Source of the DNA: Methylobacterium thuringiense | GTDB taxonomy: Bacteria > Pseudomonadota > Alphaproteobacteria > Rhizobiales > Beijerinckiaceae | Assembly: GCF_022179645.1 (NCBI RefSeq) | Contig: NZ_BPRA01000014.1 | Span: 62,001-126,000, forward strand | Direction: 5' to 3' | Length of the DNA: 64,000 nt | In this document: one piece after another, positions 56,377 through 64,000 of the stretch | How positions within the stretch are numbered: position 1 is the stretch's first letter | Layout: each line of letters opens with the position of its first letter | The notes under the pieces: generated by a model | Seen by the model: only the letters and a program-made list of their open reading frames with translations | What the model was told of the DNA's origin: nothing | Databases searched by the model: none | Position numbers and translations under genes: made by a program

Positions 56377-57111
56377 ATGCTGCGCGAGATCGTCCTCGAT
56401 ACCGAGACCACCGGCACGGATGCGAAGGGCGGTGACCGCCTGATCGAGATCGGCTGCGTCGAGCTGATCAACCACATCCGTACGGGCCAGACCTTTCACC
56501 GTTTCGTGAATCCGCAGCGGGCGGTCTCGGCAGGGGCGTTCGGCGTTCACGGAATCTCCGACGCGTTCCTGGCCGACAAGCCGCTGTTCGGCGACATCGT
56601 CGATGCGCTGCTGGATTTCTGCGGCGACGGCCGACTCGTGATCCACAACGCACCCTTCGATGTCGGCTTCCTCAACATGGAGTTCGCCCGGCTCAAGCCG
56701 TCGTCACCCCCGCCGATCGTGCTGGAGGAGGTCGTCGACACCCTCACGCTCGCGCGCCGCCGACATCCGGGCGCCGCCAACAACCTGGATGCCCTGTGCA
56801 ATCGGTACGGCATCGACACGACGAAGCGGACCAAGCACGGGGCGCTACTCGACGCCGAAATCCTGGCCGAGGTCTATATCGAGCTGCTCGGCGGCAAGCA
56901 GACCAGCCTCGGTCTTGCGGCTGTCGCCGAAGACGGCACCGCTGCCCCCAGCACGGCGGCAATTCGGGTGTACGAGGACTATACGACCCTTCCCTCCAGG
57001 CCGATTCGCAGTCGCCTGACCGACGATGAGCGCGACCGCCACGCGACTTTCGTGGCGACGCTCGGAACGAACGCGATCTGGAAGGACTATATGGGCGAAG
57101 AGACGCCGTGA
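56377..57111 (+). CDS. dnaQ: DNA polymerase III epsilon subunit DnaQ
   Basis: 244 residues. Exonuclease motifs: Exo I IVLDTETTGTD, Exo II VIHNAPFDVGFLNMEF, Exo III-epsilon RTKHGALLDAEILAEVY. It is the 3'-5' proofreading subunit. It starts 42 bp after coaE in the same direction and ends 50 bp before a dispersed repeat. The C-terminal 55 residues probably bind the alpha subunit. Confidence 0.95.
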   Translation: MLREIVLDTETTGTDAKGGDRLIEIGCVELINHIRTGQTFHRFVNPQRAVSAGAFGVHGISDAFLADKPLFGDIVDALLDFCGDGRLVIHNAPFDVGFLNMEFARLKPSSPPPIVLEEVVDTLTLARRRHPGAANNLDALCNRYGIDTTKRTKHGALLDAEILAEVYIELLGGKQTSLGLAAVAEDGTAAPSTAAIRVYEDYTTLPSRPIRSRLTDDERDRHATFVATLGTNAIWKDYMGEETP

Positions 57112-57161
57112 GGCGTCTCTTCCAGGTGTAAGAAGTAGATTTCGTCAGAACGCGCTCTTAG

Positions 57162-57271
57162 AGCAGGCTGCGAAATAGTGGCAACGGTTTTTCGCGCGAA
57201 GCCTGCGCTAAACTTCTGACTCGATCACGTTTTCTGCGTTTTGATCGATTCGATCAAAACGCAGCGTGATC
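57162..57271. repeat. 110-bp dispersed palindromic repeat, copy 2
   Basis: Same two-part structure as 37622-37731: GCAGGCT/AGCCTGC stem (57163-57169 with 57200-57206) and a perfect 31-nt palindrome (57234-57264). The apical pair is A-T here and G-C in the other copy, so pairing is conserved while sequence changed. It lies between convergent dnaQ and the Met-rich gene, only 10 bp from the latter's stop. Confidence 0.85.
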
Positions 57272-57281
57272 TATGCGCGGA

Positions 57282-57497
57282 CTACATCATACCCTTTTTC
57301 TTCATCATCATCTTTTTGCGCATCATCATTTTCTTGTCGCGCATCATCATCTGCCGCTTGGACATCATCTTCACGTAGGACGTCGGCGCGCCGCTCGCTT
57401 GCACACCCGTCGCGGTGGCGGCCGAGGCCGAGCCGAGGCCGAGGGTCAGACCGCCGAGGAGGGTGGCGGCTGCGAGCGCAACTGTCGTTGTCTTCAT
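57282..57497 (-). CDS. Secreted Met/Lys-rich repeat protein
   Basis: 71 residues. The ATG at 57497 follows GGAG. A signal peptide (TTTVALAAATLLGGLTLGLG, cleavage near SASAA) leaves a mature protein of about 45 residues whose C-terminal half is Met runs separated by basic residues (KMMSKRQMMMRDKK, then further MMM-RKK and MMM-KKK units). It resembles the MXKDX-type pentapeptide repeat proteins but with triple Met and few acids. Met clusters in the periplasm suggest Cu(I) or Ag(I) binding, or oxidant scavenging; this is inference. Confidence 0.75.
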   Translation of the reverse strand: MKTTTVALAAATLLGGLTLGLGSASAATATGVQASGAPTSYVKMMSKRQMMMRDKKMMMRKKMMMKKKGMM

Positions 57498-57576
57498 GAT
57501 CGATTGCTCCACTATCACGTGCTCATGACAGACCCTGTCCGGTCTCCCCGGGTGGGGCGGCCCTGGAGGGTGAGCC

Positions 57577-57647
57577 TTCACCTGCCCAGTGGTCGGCAAG
57601 GGTGAGACGGGTGTGAGCACCGGATGCGCCCGTCTCGGGCAGGTGAA
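57577..57647 (-). promoter_or_regulatory. Structured leader candidate upstream of the Met-rich gene
   Basis: On the transcript strand a contiguous 19-nt arm (57629-57647) pairs perfectly with two segments: 11 bp with 57577-57587 (TTCACCTGCCC) and 8 bp with 57604-57611 (GAGACGGG). A 16-nt bulge separates the two segments on one side. It lies 80-150 nt upstream of the start at 57497. No known riboswitch class is recognised. Confidence 0.5.
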
Positions 57648-57895
57648 CCTCGCGTGAGTCACGAGCCGGGGGCACGGACGCGGCCCACGCGAGGCTTCGG
57701 CTCTCGCTCTCGCGAGACCCGGTGATCAGTTACGATGGCGTGTGGAAGAAAGTTTCGCGCGAGAGGGCGAAGGCAGACGATTCTTTACGATGTGCTCACG
57801 GCGCGGCCATTCCGGATGTTTCACACATCGCTCGCGTAAACAGCAACGCTTGGAGCGCGACCTGTACGAGATCCTCACGTCTTCGGCCAGGACAT
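57648..57895. other. Intergenic region between the Met-rich and binding-protein genes
   Basis: Together with the leader stem this makes a 398-bp gap (57498-57895). Open frames crossing it lack products. The promoter of the Met-rich gene should be here, but I cannot place it; no EcfG-type GGAAC-N-GTT motif was found. Confidence 0.35.
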
Positions 57896-58783
57896 TCAAT
57901 CCAGCATGCCGCTGGTCTTACCCACCTCTATCAGCGGCGCGTAGGCGTCGTTCTTCACCGGGATGAACTTCGAGCGGCCGAAGGGCGCGAGCAGGATCGG
58001 ATCGCTCATACCGAGCAGCGCCTGCCGGAGTTTCTCCGTAAAGCCCTTGCCCCAGGTCTGGTCGACGTCGCCGCGCACGGACCACTGGTTGTTGGCGAAG
58101 GGCGGCGATTCCCAGACCACCCTGACCTTGTCCGGGTCGATCTTGCCGGCTTTGGCGTCGAGGTCCCAGACCGTGTAGTCGACCGCGCCGAGATCGAACA
58201 CACCGGACTGCACGAGCTGAATCGTGCGGCTGTGCTCGCCCGAATAGCCGATGCGGGAATACACTTCGTCGGGCGTCTTTTCCGGGAAGGCCTGGCGGAT
58301 GAAGTATTCCGGCATCAGCCGGCCCGAGGTCGAGGAGCGTGCGCCGAAGGTGAAGGTCTTGCCCGGCGTCCCCTTGGGAAACTCCGCGGATTTCTCCAGC
58401 CCGAGCCTGGTGTTGGCGATGAGGTAGGTCCGGAAGACAGCGTCCTCGGCTCCCTGCGCCAACGCCTGAGACCCCGGCACCAGCCGGCGGGCCTGCACGC
58501 CGGTGAAGCCGCCGAACCAGGCGAGCTGAACCTCGCCGTTGCTGAAGGCCGTCACGGCGGAGGAGTAGTTCTTCACCGGCAGATATTTGACCGGCACGCC
58601 GAGCTTCTGCTGCAGATAGCTCGCGACCTTACCGAAGCGCTCGACCAGCCGGGCTTCGTCCTGGTCGGGAATGCCGGTGAAGACGAAAGTTGGCTTGGCC
58701 GCATCTTGGGCACGCGCCGTACCGGTGGCCATGACGGCCGCGAGCATCGCAACGCGGCCGATCGCCCGCACCCAGCCAACCAT
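57896..58783 (-). CDS. Putative selenate ABC transporter substrate-binding protein (PhnD-like)
   Basis: 295 residues from the ATG at 58783 (GGGAG site) with a signal peptide ending near TARAQDA. The fold is that of phosphonate/phosphite-binding proteins: FTGIPDQDEARLVERFGKVASYLQQKLG, then SSAVTAFSNGEVQLAWFGGFTGVQAR and RSSTSGRLMPEYF. A branch of this family is found next to selD and is named as a putative selenate binder. Here it is divergent from selD, which supports that name. The ATPase and permease genes are not adjacent. Confidence 0.78.
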   Translation of the reverse strand: MVGWVRAIGRVAMLAAVMATGTARAQDAAKPTFVFTGIPDQDEARLVERFGKVASYLQQKLGVPVKYLPVKNYSSAVTAFSNGEVQLAWFGGFTGVQARRLVPGSQALAQGAEDAVFRTYLIANTRLGLEKSAEFPKGTPGKTFTFGARSSTSGRLMPEYFIRQAFPEKTPDEVYSRIGYSGEHSRTIQLVQSGVFDLGAVDYTVWDLDAKAGKIDPDKVRVVWESPPFANNQWSVRGDVDQTWGKGFTEKLRQALLGMSDPILLAPFGRSKFIPVKNDAYAPLIEVGKTSGMLD

Positions 58784-58941
58784 GCCGCAGCTCCCGGTCG
58801 CGTTGCGCCCGGCAGGCCGCGACGCGATATTGCGCCGAGCCCTCGGGCACGCAGGTTCTACAGAGCGTCGGCGCCTGACACCTTCGTGACATCGCGCCGG
58901 CTGCCGCCCCAACTTCCCCGTTTTCTCACACGGAGACCCGC

Positions 58942-59991
58942 ATGGATGCCGAACCGGTCCGGCTCAGTACCCTCGCCCACGGCGGCGGCTGTGGCTGCAA
59001 GCTCGATCCGGCCGTGCTGCGCCGGCTCCTCGCCGACCAGCCGGCGGCCGGCCCGTTCGAGCGGCTGATCGTCGGCAACGAGACCTCGGACGATGCCGCG
59101 GTCTGGGCGCTCGACGACGGCACCTGCGTCATCGCCACCACCGACTTCTTCACGCCGATGGTCGACGACCCGCGCGATTTCGGGCGGATCGCGGCGACCA
59201 ACGCGATCTCGGACGTCTACGCCATGGGCGGCAAGCCGATCATGGCGCTCGCCATCCTCGGCATGCCGGTGGGCAAGATCTCTCCCGAGATCGTCGCCGA
59301 GATCCTGAAGGGCGGCGCCAGTCTCTGCGCCGAGGCCGGGATCCCGATCGCCGGCGGCCATTCGATCGATACGCCGGAGCCGATCTACGGGCTCGCCGTC
59401 ATCGGGACCTGCCGCCGCGAGGACGTGCGCCGCAACGCGGACGCTCAGGTAGGCGACGCGCTGATCCTGACGAAGCCGATCGGCGTCGGGATCTACTCGG
59501 CGGCGATCAAGAAGCAGGCGTTGCCGGAGGGCGGCTACGCCGATTTCATCGCGACGACGACGCGGCTGAACCGGGTCGGCACCGAACTCGCCGTCGACCC
59601 GGCCGTGCATGCGATGACCGACGTCACCGGCTTCGGGCTGCTCGGCCACGGGCTCGAACTCGCCCGGGGGGCCGGCGTCGCCTTGACGATCACGGCCGAC
59701 GCCGTGCCGCTGCTGCCGGCCGCCGCGGCCCTGGCGCGGGAGGGCTTCGTCACCGGCGCCTCGCACCGCAACTGGTCGGCGTTCAGTGAGGCCGTCGCGC
59801 TGCCGGCGGGTTTTCCCGACTGGCGCCGGCACCTGCTCACCGACCCGCAGACCTCAGGCGGCCTGCTGGTGGCCTGTGCGGCCGATCGCGCGGAGGCGAT
59901 TCTTTCGCGGATCCGTGAGGCTGGGTTTGCGCAAGCCGGGATCGTCGGGCGGGTGGGGGATGCGGGGGTGGGGCGGATCAGCGTGGTGTGA
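58942..59991 (+). CDS. selD: Selenide, water dikinase (selenophosphate synthetase)
   Basis: 349 residues. The active-site loop HGGGCGCK places Cys17 and Lys20 exactly as in E. coli SelD; codon 17 is TGT, so this is the Cys form, not selenocysteine. [18 protein letters not shown] and TSGGLLVA complete the ATP site. It makes selenophosphate for selenocysteine or 2-selenouridine. The ATG has a GGAG site. selA, selB and selU are not in the window. Confidence 0.96.
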   Translation: MDAEPVRLSTLAHGGGCGCKLDPAVLRRLLADQPAAGPFERLIVGNETSDDAAVWALDDGTCVIATTDFFTPMVDDPRDFGRIAATNAISDVYAMGGKPIMALAILGMPVGKISPEIVAEILKGGASLCAEAGIPIAGGHSIDTPEPIYGLAVIGTCRREDVRRNADAQVGDALILTKPIGVGIYSAAIKKQALPEGGYADFIATTTRLNRVGTELAVDPAVHAMTDVTGFGLLGHGLELARGAGVALTITADAVPLLPAAAALAREGFVTGASHRNWSAFSEAVALPAGFPDWRRHLLTDPQTSGGLLVACAADRAEAILSRIREAGFAQAGIVGRVGDAGVGRISVV

Positions 59992-60048
59992 ACGCGTTCA
60001 TGCCGTTCCCGCTCGATCAGTTTGGGCGATCGTGGAGAACGGCCCAGC

Positions 60049-60115
60049 CGTCATTGCGAGGCGAAGCCGAAGCAATACCAGGGCCAACGCTCCGACGTCG
60101 GCATGTCGGCCCTGG
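60049..60115. repeat. REP-like element with hairpin between convergent genes
   Basis: The stretch GTCATTGCGAGGCGAAGC followed by GAAGCAAT is a widespread intergenic repeat type in Proteobacteria. It is followed by a hairpin (60078-60115) with arms CCAGGGCCAAC and GTCGGCCCTGG (one G-T pair). It separates convergent selD and the permease and may end both transcripts. Confidence 0.6.
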
Positions 60116-60124
60116 AGTGCTTCT

Positions 60125-61621
60125 TCACGGCGCCATCGCCGTCGGCGCGTCTGGCCCCTCTTCGCGGCCGACGCGGCTGTTGCGGCGGCTCCAGGCGAAA
60201 TAGATCACGATGCCGATCGCCATCCAGATGATCAGGCGCAGCCAGGTCTCGCCGTCGAGCGAGACCATCATCGCGGCGCAGAACAGGATGCCGAGGATCG
60301 GCACGAACGGCACCAGCGGGGTGCGGTACTCGCGCTTCGCGTCGGGCTGGGTGCGGCGCAGGATGATCACGCCGAGGCAGACCAGGATGAAGGCGAGCAG
60401 CGTACCGATCGAGGTCATGTGGCCGAGTTGGCTGATCGGCAGGAAGCCGCCGAGCGCCCCGGTGAACACCATGAAGAACATGTTGGAGCGGTAGGGCGTC
60501 TTCCACTTCGGATGGATCGCCGAGAAGAAGCCCGGCAGCAGCCGGTCCTTGCTCATGGTGTAGAACACCCGGCTCTGGCCCATCAGCAGCACCAGGATTA
60601 CGGTGGAGAAGCCGCAGATCACGCCGAAGGTGACGAGGCCGCGCAGCCATGGGAACGGCGTCTGCGCGATGGCGGTGTCCACCGGTGCGGCGTCGCCGCG
60701 CAGGGCGTCGTAATGGACGAGGCCGGTGAGGACGCCGGCGAAGGCGATGTAGAGCGCGGTGCAGATGGCCAGCGATCCGAGGATGCCGATCATCATGTTG
60801 CGCTGGGGATTTTTTGCTTCTTGCGCCGCGGTGGAGACGGCGTCGAACCCGACATAGGCGAAGAACACCACGCCCGCCGCGCGCATCACGCCCGAGATGC
60901 CGTACTCGCCGAAGGTGCCGGTGTTCGGCGGCAGGAAGGGGTCGTAGTTCTGCGCCTTGATGTAGAACAGGCCGACGCCTGTCACGACCAGCACGACGGC
61001 GATCTTGACCATGACGATGGCGCCGTTGACCCGGGCCGATTCCCGGATGCCGACGATCAGCAGGGCCGAGGCCGCCACGATGATGAAGATCGCCGGCAGG
61101 TTCACGATGCCGTGCGCCATCGAACCGTCGGCGAGCTTGTAGGTCTCGAAGGGCGAGTTCACGAAGGCGCCGGGCAGGTTGATGCCGAGCGTGTCGCGCA
61201 GGAAGCGGGTGACGTAGCGCGACCAGCTCACCGACACGGTGGCGGCGCCGACCGCGTATTCGAGTACGAGGTCCCAGCCGATGATCCAGGCGACGAACTC
61301 GCCCATGGTGGCGTAGCTGTAGGTGTAGGCCGAACCGGCCACCGGGATCATGCCGGCGAGCTCCGAGTAGCACATGCCGGCGAAGGCGCAGCCGATGGCG
61401 GCGATGGCGAAGGAGATCACCACGGCCGGGCCGGCATGCTCGGCGGCGGCGATGCCGGTCAAAGAGAACAGGCCGGCACCGATGACCGCGCCGATGCCGA
61501 GTCCGATCAGGCTCCAGGGCCCCAGCGTCCGTTCGAGCGAGTTCTCGCCCTCCTCCGCGTCCTTGTTGAGCCGTTCGAGCGATTTGATGCGGAACAGATC
61601 GCCTGCAATACCTGCCGCCAT
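60125..61621 (-). CDS. APC-family amino-acid permease (cationic amino-acid transporter type)
   Basis: 498 residues with 12 or more membrane segments. LERTLGPWSLIGLGIGAVIGAGLFSLTG at the N-terminus and GFDAVSTAAQEAKNPQRNM are typical of the CAT subgroup (YfnA/GabP-like). It imports or exchanges amino acids, probably cationic ones; substrate specificity cannot be read from sequence. It is a single gene. Confidence 0.9.
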   Translation of the reverse strand: MAAGIAGDLFRIKSLERLNKDAEEGENSLERTLGPWSLIGLGIGAVIGAGLFSLTGIAAAEHAGPAVVISFAIAAIGCAFAGMCYSELAGMIPVAGSAYTYSYATMGEFVAWIIGWDLVLEYAVGAATVSVSWSRYVTRFLRDTLGINLPGAFVNSPFETYKLADGSMAHGIVNLPAIFIIVAASALLIVGIRESARVNGAIVMVKIAVVLVVTGVGLFYIKAQNYDPFLPPNTGTFGEYGISGVMRAAGVVFFAYVGFDAVSTAAQEAKNPQRNMMIGILGSLAICTALYIAFAGVLTGLVHYDALRGDAAPVDTAIAQTPFPWLRGLVTFGVICGFSTVILVLLMGQSRVFYTMSKDRLLPGFFSAIHPKWKTPYRSNMFFMVFTGALGGFLPISQLGHMTSIGTLLAFILVCLGVIILRRTQPDAKREYRTPLVPFVPILGILFCAAMMVSLDGETWLRLIIWMAIGIVIYFAWSRRNSRVGREEGPDAPTAMAP

Positions 61622-61749
61622 GTGCGCTTCCTCCGGCCGCAGCCGTGATCCCGATAGGTACGATCAAGCGTTGAAAACGCTGATCGTGCAAGGGTCTCCG
61701 GGGCGCCCGCGTGCGATCCGCCGGCTGTCCTCACCGGTAGAATCGTCCC

Positions 61750-62508
61750 TCAGCGACGTCCGGTGGCAGCCTTCTGCGAACCCTCCGCCAACGCCTTCAG
61801 GATTTCGCCGGCCGCCCGCGTGATCTCGAGGCCGGCCTCCGTCGGCGTACCGGCTTGAAAGGGTGGCTGCGGCGCATATTCCGCGACGAGTTGTGCGGTC
61901 TTCGCGAAAACCTCGCCCTTCAACCGGGCGGCGAGTGCCAGGGCGAAGTCGAGCCCGGCGGAGATGCCGGCGGCGGTGACGCGGTTGCGGTCGAACACCA
62001 CGCGCTTATCGACGGGCGTCGCGCCGAGGAGCGGCAGCACGGTGTCGCGCACACACCAATGCGAGGTGGCGCGGTAGCCGTCGAGGAGGCCCGCGGCCCC
62101 GAGGATCAGAGAGCCGGTGCAGACGCTCGTGATCCAGGCAGCGCGCGCGGCACGGTCGCGGAGGAAGGCGAGGGTGTCGGCGTCGCGCATCTGCGCCGGC
62201 GTGCCGTCGCCGCCGGGCACGAACAGCACCGTGACGTCGCGCGGGCAGGTGGCGAAGTCGTGCGTGGCGACGATCGCGAGACCGGTGTCGCTCTCCACGG
62301 GACCGATATCCTTCGCGACGAGATGAAGGTTGCCGCCGGCCAGGCCCGCGAGCAGCTCCTGCGGGCCCACCACGTCGAGCGCGGTCATGCCGGGATAGAG
62401 CAGCATGGCGATCGAGGTCGCCTCGGCGCCCGAATCCGAGCGCGCAGACGTCGGCCGGGAGAGCAGAGTCGCGGCCAAGGCCGACACCGTGAAGTCGCGC
62501 CGGTCCAT
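61750..62508 (-). CDS. DJ-1/PfpI family protein (isonitrile-hydratase-like), Tat-type leader
   Basis: 252 residues from the ATG at 62508 (GGAGGG site). A twin-Arg start (MDRRDFTVSALAATLL) suggests Tat export. The domain has LLYPGMTALDVVGPQELL, then FVPGGDG and the nucleophile Cys in [24 protein letters not shown], the pattern of isonitrile hydratases and the N-terminal domain of GlxA-type regulators. No HTH follows. An exported member is uncommon; the leader should be confirmed. Confidence 0.82.
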   Translation of the reverse strand: MDRRDFTVSALAATLLSRPTSARSDSGAEATSIAMLLYPGMTALDVVGPQELLAGLAGGNLHLVAKDIGPVESDTGLAIVATHDFATCPRDVTVLFVPGGDGTPAQMRDADTLAFLRDRAARAAWITSVCTGSLILGAAGLLDGYRATSHWCVRDTVLPLLGATPVDKRVVFDRNRVTAAGISAGLDFALALAARLKGEVFAKTAQLVAEYAPQPPFQAGTPTEAGLEITRAAGEILKALAEGSQKAATGRR

Positions 62509-62525
62509 GGTCCCTCCGCGCGCCG

Positions 62526-63515
62526 TCAGGCCGGCTCGGATACGGAGCGGCGAGAGCCGGCGCTCTCGACCCGGGTGTGCCCGGGGATGAAGGCGTCGAA
62601 GGCGGCCCAGAAATCTGCCCGGATCGCGTCGGTCTCGGTCAGGATCTCGTGGCGCGAGCCCGGCAGCACGATGAGGTGTCCGGCGCGCAACCGCCCGGCG
62701 AAGCGCTCGGTGGCGGGCAGACCGCAGACCGGGTCGGCCCCCGCCCCCACCACCAGCACCGGCATGTCGATGCGCGGGGCGACGCGCAGATCGCGCAGGC
62801 GGCGCATGGCGCGGAAAGCCGAGGCGAGCCAAGCGATGGTCGGATCGCCGACCGCTCCCGCGCCGACTTCGGCGGCCGCCGCCGCGTTGCGGGCATAGCG
62901 TACCGGATCACCCGAGAGCCGGTTCCCCTTGAAGGGTTTCGTGGCAATCGAGACGGCGCTGCCGAACGGGATATAGGCCTTGCCGAGCCCCAGGCGGTGC
63001 AGGCTCCGCGACAGCAGTGAGGCGGCGAGCGGATACTTCACCATCCGGATCGAGAGCATCGGTGCGACCGTCACCAACCGCTCGAAGGGCAGCCAGCCTT
63101 CCAGCGCCCCGGTAAAGGCGATGGCGCCGCCCATGGAGTGAGCGAGGCCGAAATGCGGCTCGGGGGTCGAGGGCACCAGCACCGTCTCGGCCACCGCCGC
63201 CATATCGAGGCGGTAATCGTCGAAGCGGGCGACATGCCCCTTGTGCGCATCCTCGACCTGTCGCGAAGACTCGCCCTGGCCGCGCCAGTCGAAGGCGACG
63301 ACGTGGAAGCCGCGCCGGCGCAGCTCGCCGATCGGCTCGTAGTATTTTTCGATGAACTCGGCCCGGCCCTGCAGCAGGCAGACCGTGCCCTTCTCGGTGC
63401 GGGTCAACGGACGCCAGTAGGCGGCACGCAGCGTCAGGCCGTCGGCCGTCCTGACGGGCACCAGCGTCGCGCCGGGCGGAACCGGGTTTCCGGGCGTGGG
63501 CTTGAGCGTCAGCAT
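62526..63515 (-). CDS. Alpha/beta hydrolase, lysophospholipase PldB-like
   Basis: 329 residues. VCLLQGRAEFIEKYYEPIGELRRRGFHVVAFDWRGQGES is the serine-aminopeptidase-like (Hydrolase_4) start. The nucleophile elbow is GLAHSMGGA with Ser present, and the acid and His lie near VGAGADPVCG and SRHEIL. It is a probable monoacylglycerol or lysophospholipid lipase. It ends 17 bp before the PfpI gene start on the same strand, so they may be cotranscribed. Confidence 0.87.
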   Translation of the reverse strand: MLTLKPTPGNPVPPGATLVPVRTADGLTLRAAYWRPLTRTEKGTVCLLQGRAEFIEKYYEPIGELRRRGFHVVAFDWRGQGESSRQVEDAHKGHVARFDDYRLDMAAVAETVLVPSTPEPHFGLAHSMGGAIAFTGALEGWLPFERLVTVAPMLSIRMVKYPLAASLLSRSLHRLGLGKAYIPFGSAVSIATKPFKGNRLSGDPVRYARNAAAAAEVGAGAVGDPTIAWLASAFRAMRRLRDLRVAPRIDMPVLVVGAGADPVCGLPATERFAGRLRAGHLIVLPGSRHEILTETDAIRADFWAAFDAFIPGHTRVESAGSRRSVSEPA

Positions 63516-63553
63516 CGTCGAATGGAACCTTGCCGAGAGCGTCTGCGAAACAT

Positions 63554-63582
63554 CTTGAAGCCGTCGAAAACCGTCCCGATAT
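63554..63582 (+). promoter_or_regulatory. Sigma-32 (RpoH)-type promoter of hsp20
   Basis: CTTGAAG (63554-63560) and CCCGATAT (63575-63582) match the heat-shock consensus CTTGAAA and CCCCATAT, each with one mismatch. Fourteen nucleotides separate the two boxes. They lie about 90 bp before the hsp20 start. Confidence 0.6.
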
Positions 63583-63589
63583 CAGTCTA

Positions 63590-63672
63590 GCGCCGGCCGA
63601 TACGGCGGCGCAGCGGTCCGGCCTTCGGGCGGACCGGCACAGTCTACATGTTGCTCATCGAGAGGATATGTC
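63590..63672 (+). promoter_or_regulatory. ROSE-type RNA thermometer in the hsp20 leader
   Basis: The leader has a strong hairpin (CGGTCCG 63614-63620 with CGGACCG 63630-63636) followed by TTGCT (63651-63655) and AGGA (63663-63666), the ROSE signature in which UUGCU masks the ribosome site through an internal G-G pair. ROSE elements are typical of rhizobial small heat-shock genes. Confidence 0.65.
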
Positions 63673-64000
63673 ATGCGTCAGTACGACCTCGCCCCGCTCT
63701 ATCGCTCCACCGTCGGCTTCGACCGGCTGTTTGCCGCCCTCGACGGTTTCGTCAGCGCCGAGCAGGCCCCCACCTATCCGCCCTACAACATCGAGCGCAC
63801 CGCCGAGAACGCCTATCGCGTCACCGTCGCGGTCGCCGGTTTTACCGAGTCCGATCTCTCGATCGAGACCCGCGAGAGCACGCTGACCATCAAGGGCGAG
63901 CGCAAGCCCGTGGAGGGCAAGGCGGAGGTTCTGCATCAGGGCATCGCCGCCCGGGCCTTCGAACGTCGCTTCCAGCTCGCCGACTACGTCCAAGTCACCG
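63673..64000 (+). CDS. Small heat-shock protein Hsp20 (IbpA-like), 3' end outside window
   Basis: 109 residues are visible. MRQYDLAPLYRSTVGFDRLFAALD and PPYNIERTAENAYRVTVAVAGF are the IbpA/class A HspH-type N-terminus and the start of the alpha-crystallin domain (LTIKGERKP). It is an ATP-independent chaperone that holds unfolding proteins. Promoter and leader suggest both transcriptional (RpoH) and temperature-sensing translational control. Confidence 0.92.
   Translation, partial: MRQYDLAPLYRSTVGFDRLFAALDGFVSAEQAPTYPPYNIERTAENAYRVTVAVAGFTESDLSIETRESTLTIKGERKPVEGKAEVLHQGIAARAFERRFQLADYVQVT

Noticed and set aside
57722-59068. Plus-strand open frame of 448 aa opposite the binding-protein gene
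   Set aside because: Antisense shadow; it also runs into the start of selD in another frame.

Overview
The window is about 70% GC. Its gene content and order point to an alphaproteobacterium of the order Hyphomicrobiales (Rhizobiales), most likely Methylobacteriaceae (Methylobacterium or Methylorubrum). The clues are hisZ beside hisG, lspA followed by a BamF-like gene and paired M16 peptidases, hemJ, the hemE/ppsR-maf-aroE-coaE-dnaQ neighbourhood, CtrA-type and GANTC signals, and short dispersed palindromic repeats. The genus call is inference. The window is chromosomal and mostly core. I see no tRNA, rRNA, CRISPR array, intact insertion sequence, prophage or biosynthetic cluster.

Layout. 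1-6.2 kb: a TonB-dependent siderophore receptor with a PepSY membrane partner, fpr-bioD, and a ring-cleaving VOC dioxygenase. 6.3-12.2 kb: a large hybrid histidine kinase, then a PhoP/PhoQ-like pair facing an OB/PepSY-like membrane protein across a promoter with two opposed PhoP-type boxes. 12.4-19.6 kb: hisZ-hisG, a MarR regulator with a palindromic operator, an L,D-transpeptidase, an orphan OmpR regulator, a cNMP-domain protein, and the qmcA-like/nfeD pair. 19.7-31 kb: a broken higA antitoxin, a membrane-anchored degenerate nuclease-like protein, a lipid kinase, TerC, a second TonB receptor, an acid phosphatase, an alpha/beta hydrolase lacking its nucleophile, and a PAS-GGDEF-EAL protein. 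31-42 kb: dapD, a YfcG-like GST, a flippase with a GNAT partner, yebC, bioA, a single-domain receiver, a second MarR protein and a DMT exporter. 42.6-49.9 kb: ileS-lspA, a BamF-like secreted protein and two M16 peptidases. 50-57 kb: hemE-hemJ on one side and a tightly overlapping ppsR-maf-CDF-aroE-coaE operon plus dnaQ on the other. 57-64 kb: a Met/Lys-rich secreted protein with a structured leader, a putative selenate-binding protein facing selD, an amino-acid permease, a PfpI protein, a PldB-like hydrolase and a small heat-shock protein cut by the window end.

The most valuable signals lie between genes. The 510-bp hemE-ppsR gap carries a perfect CtrA site, seven GANTC sites within 384 bp and DnaA-box-like 9-mers. 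It is at the position of the known Caulobacter and Rickettsia origins, so it is very probably oriC. A 110-bp dispersed repeat occurs twice, with a compensatory base-pair change in a 31-nt palindrome. The hsp20 gene has a sigma-32-type promoter and a ROSE-type thermometer signature. The Met/Lys-rich gene has a long perfect stem upstream. No wholly new system is evident. The best candidates for something undescribed are that leader plus its protein, and the covarying repeat families.
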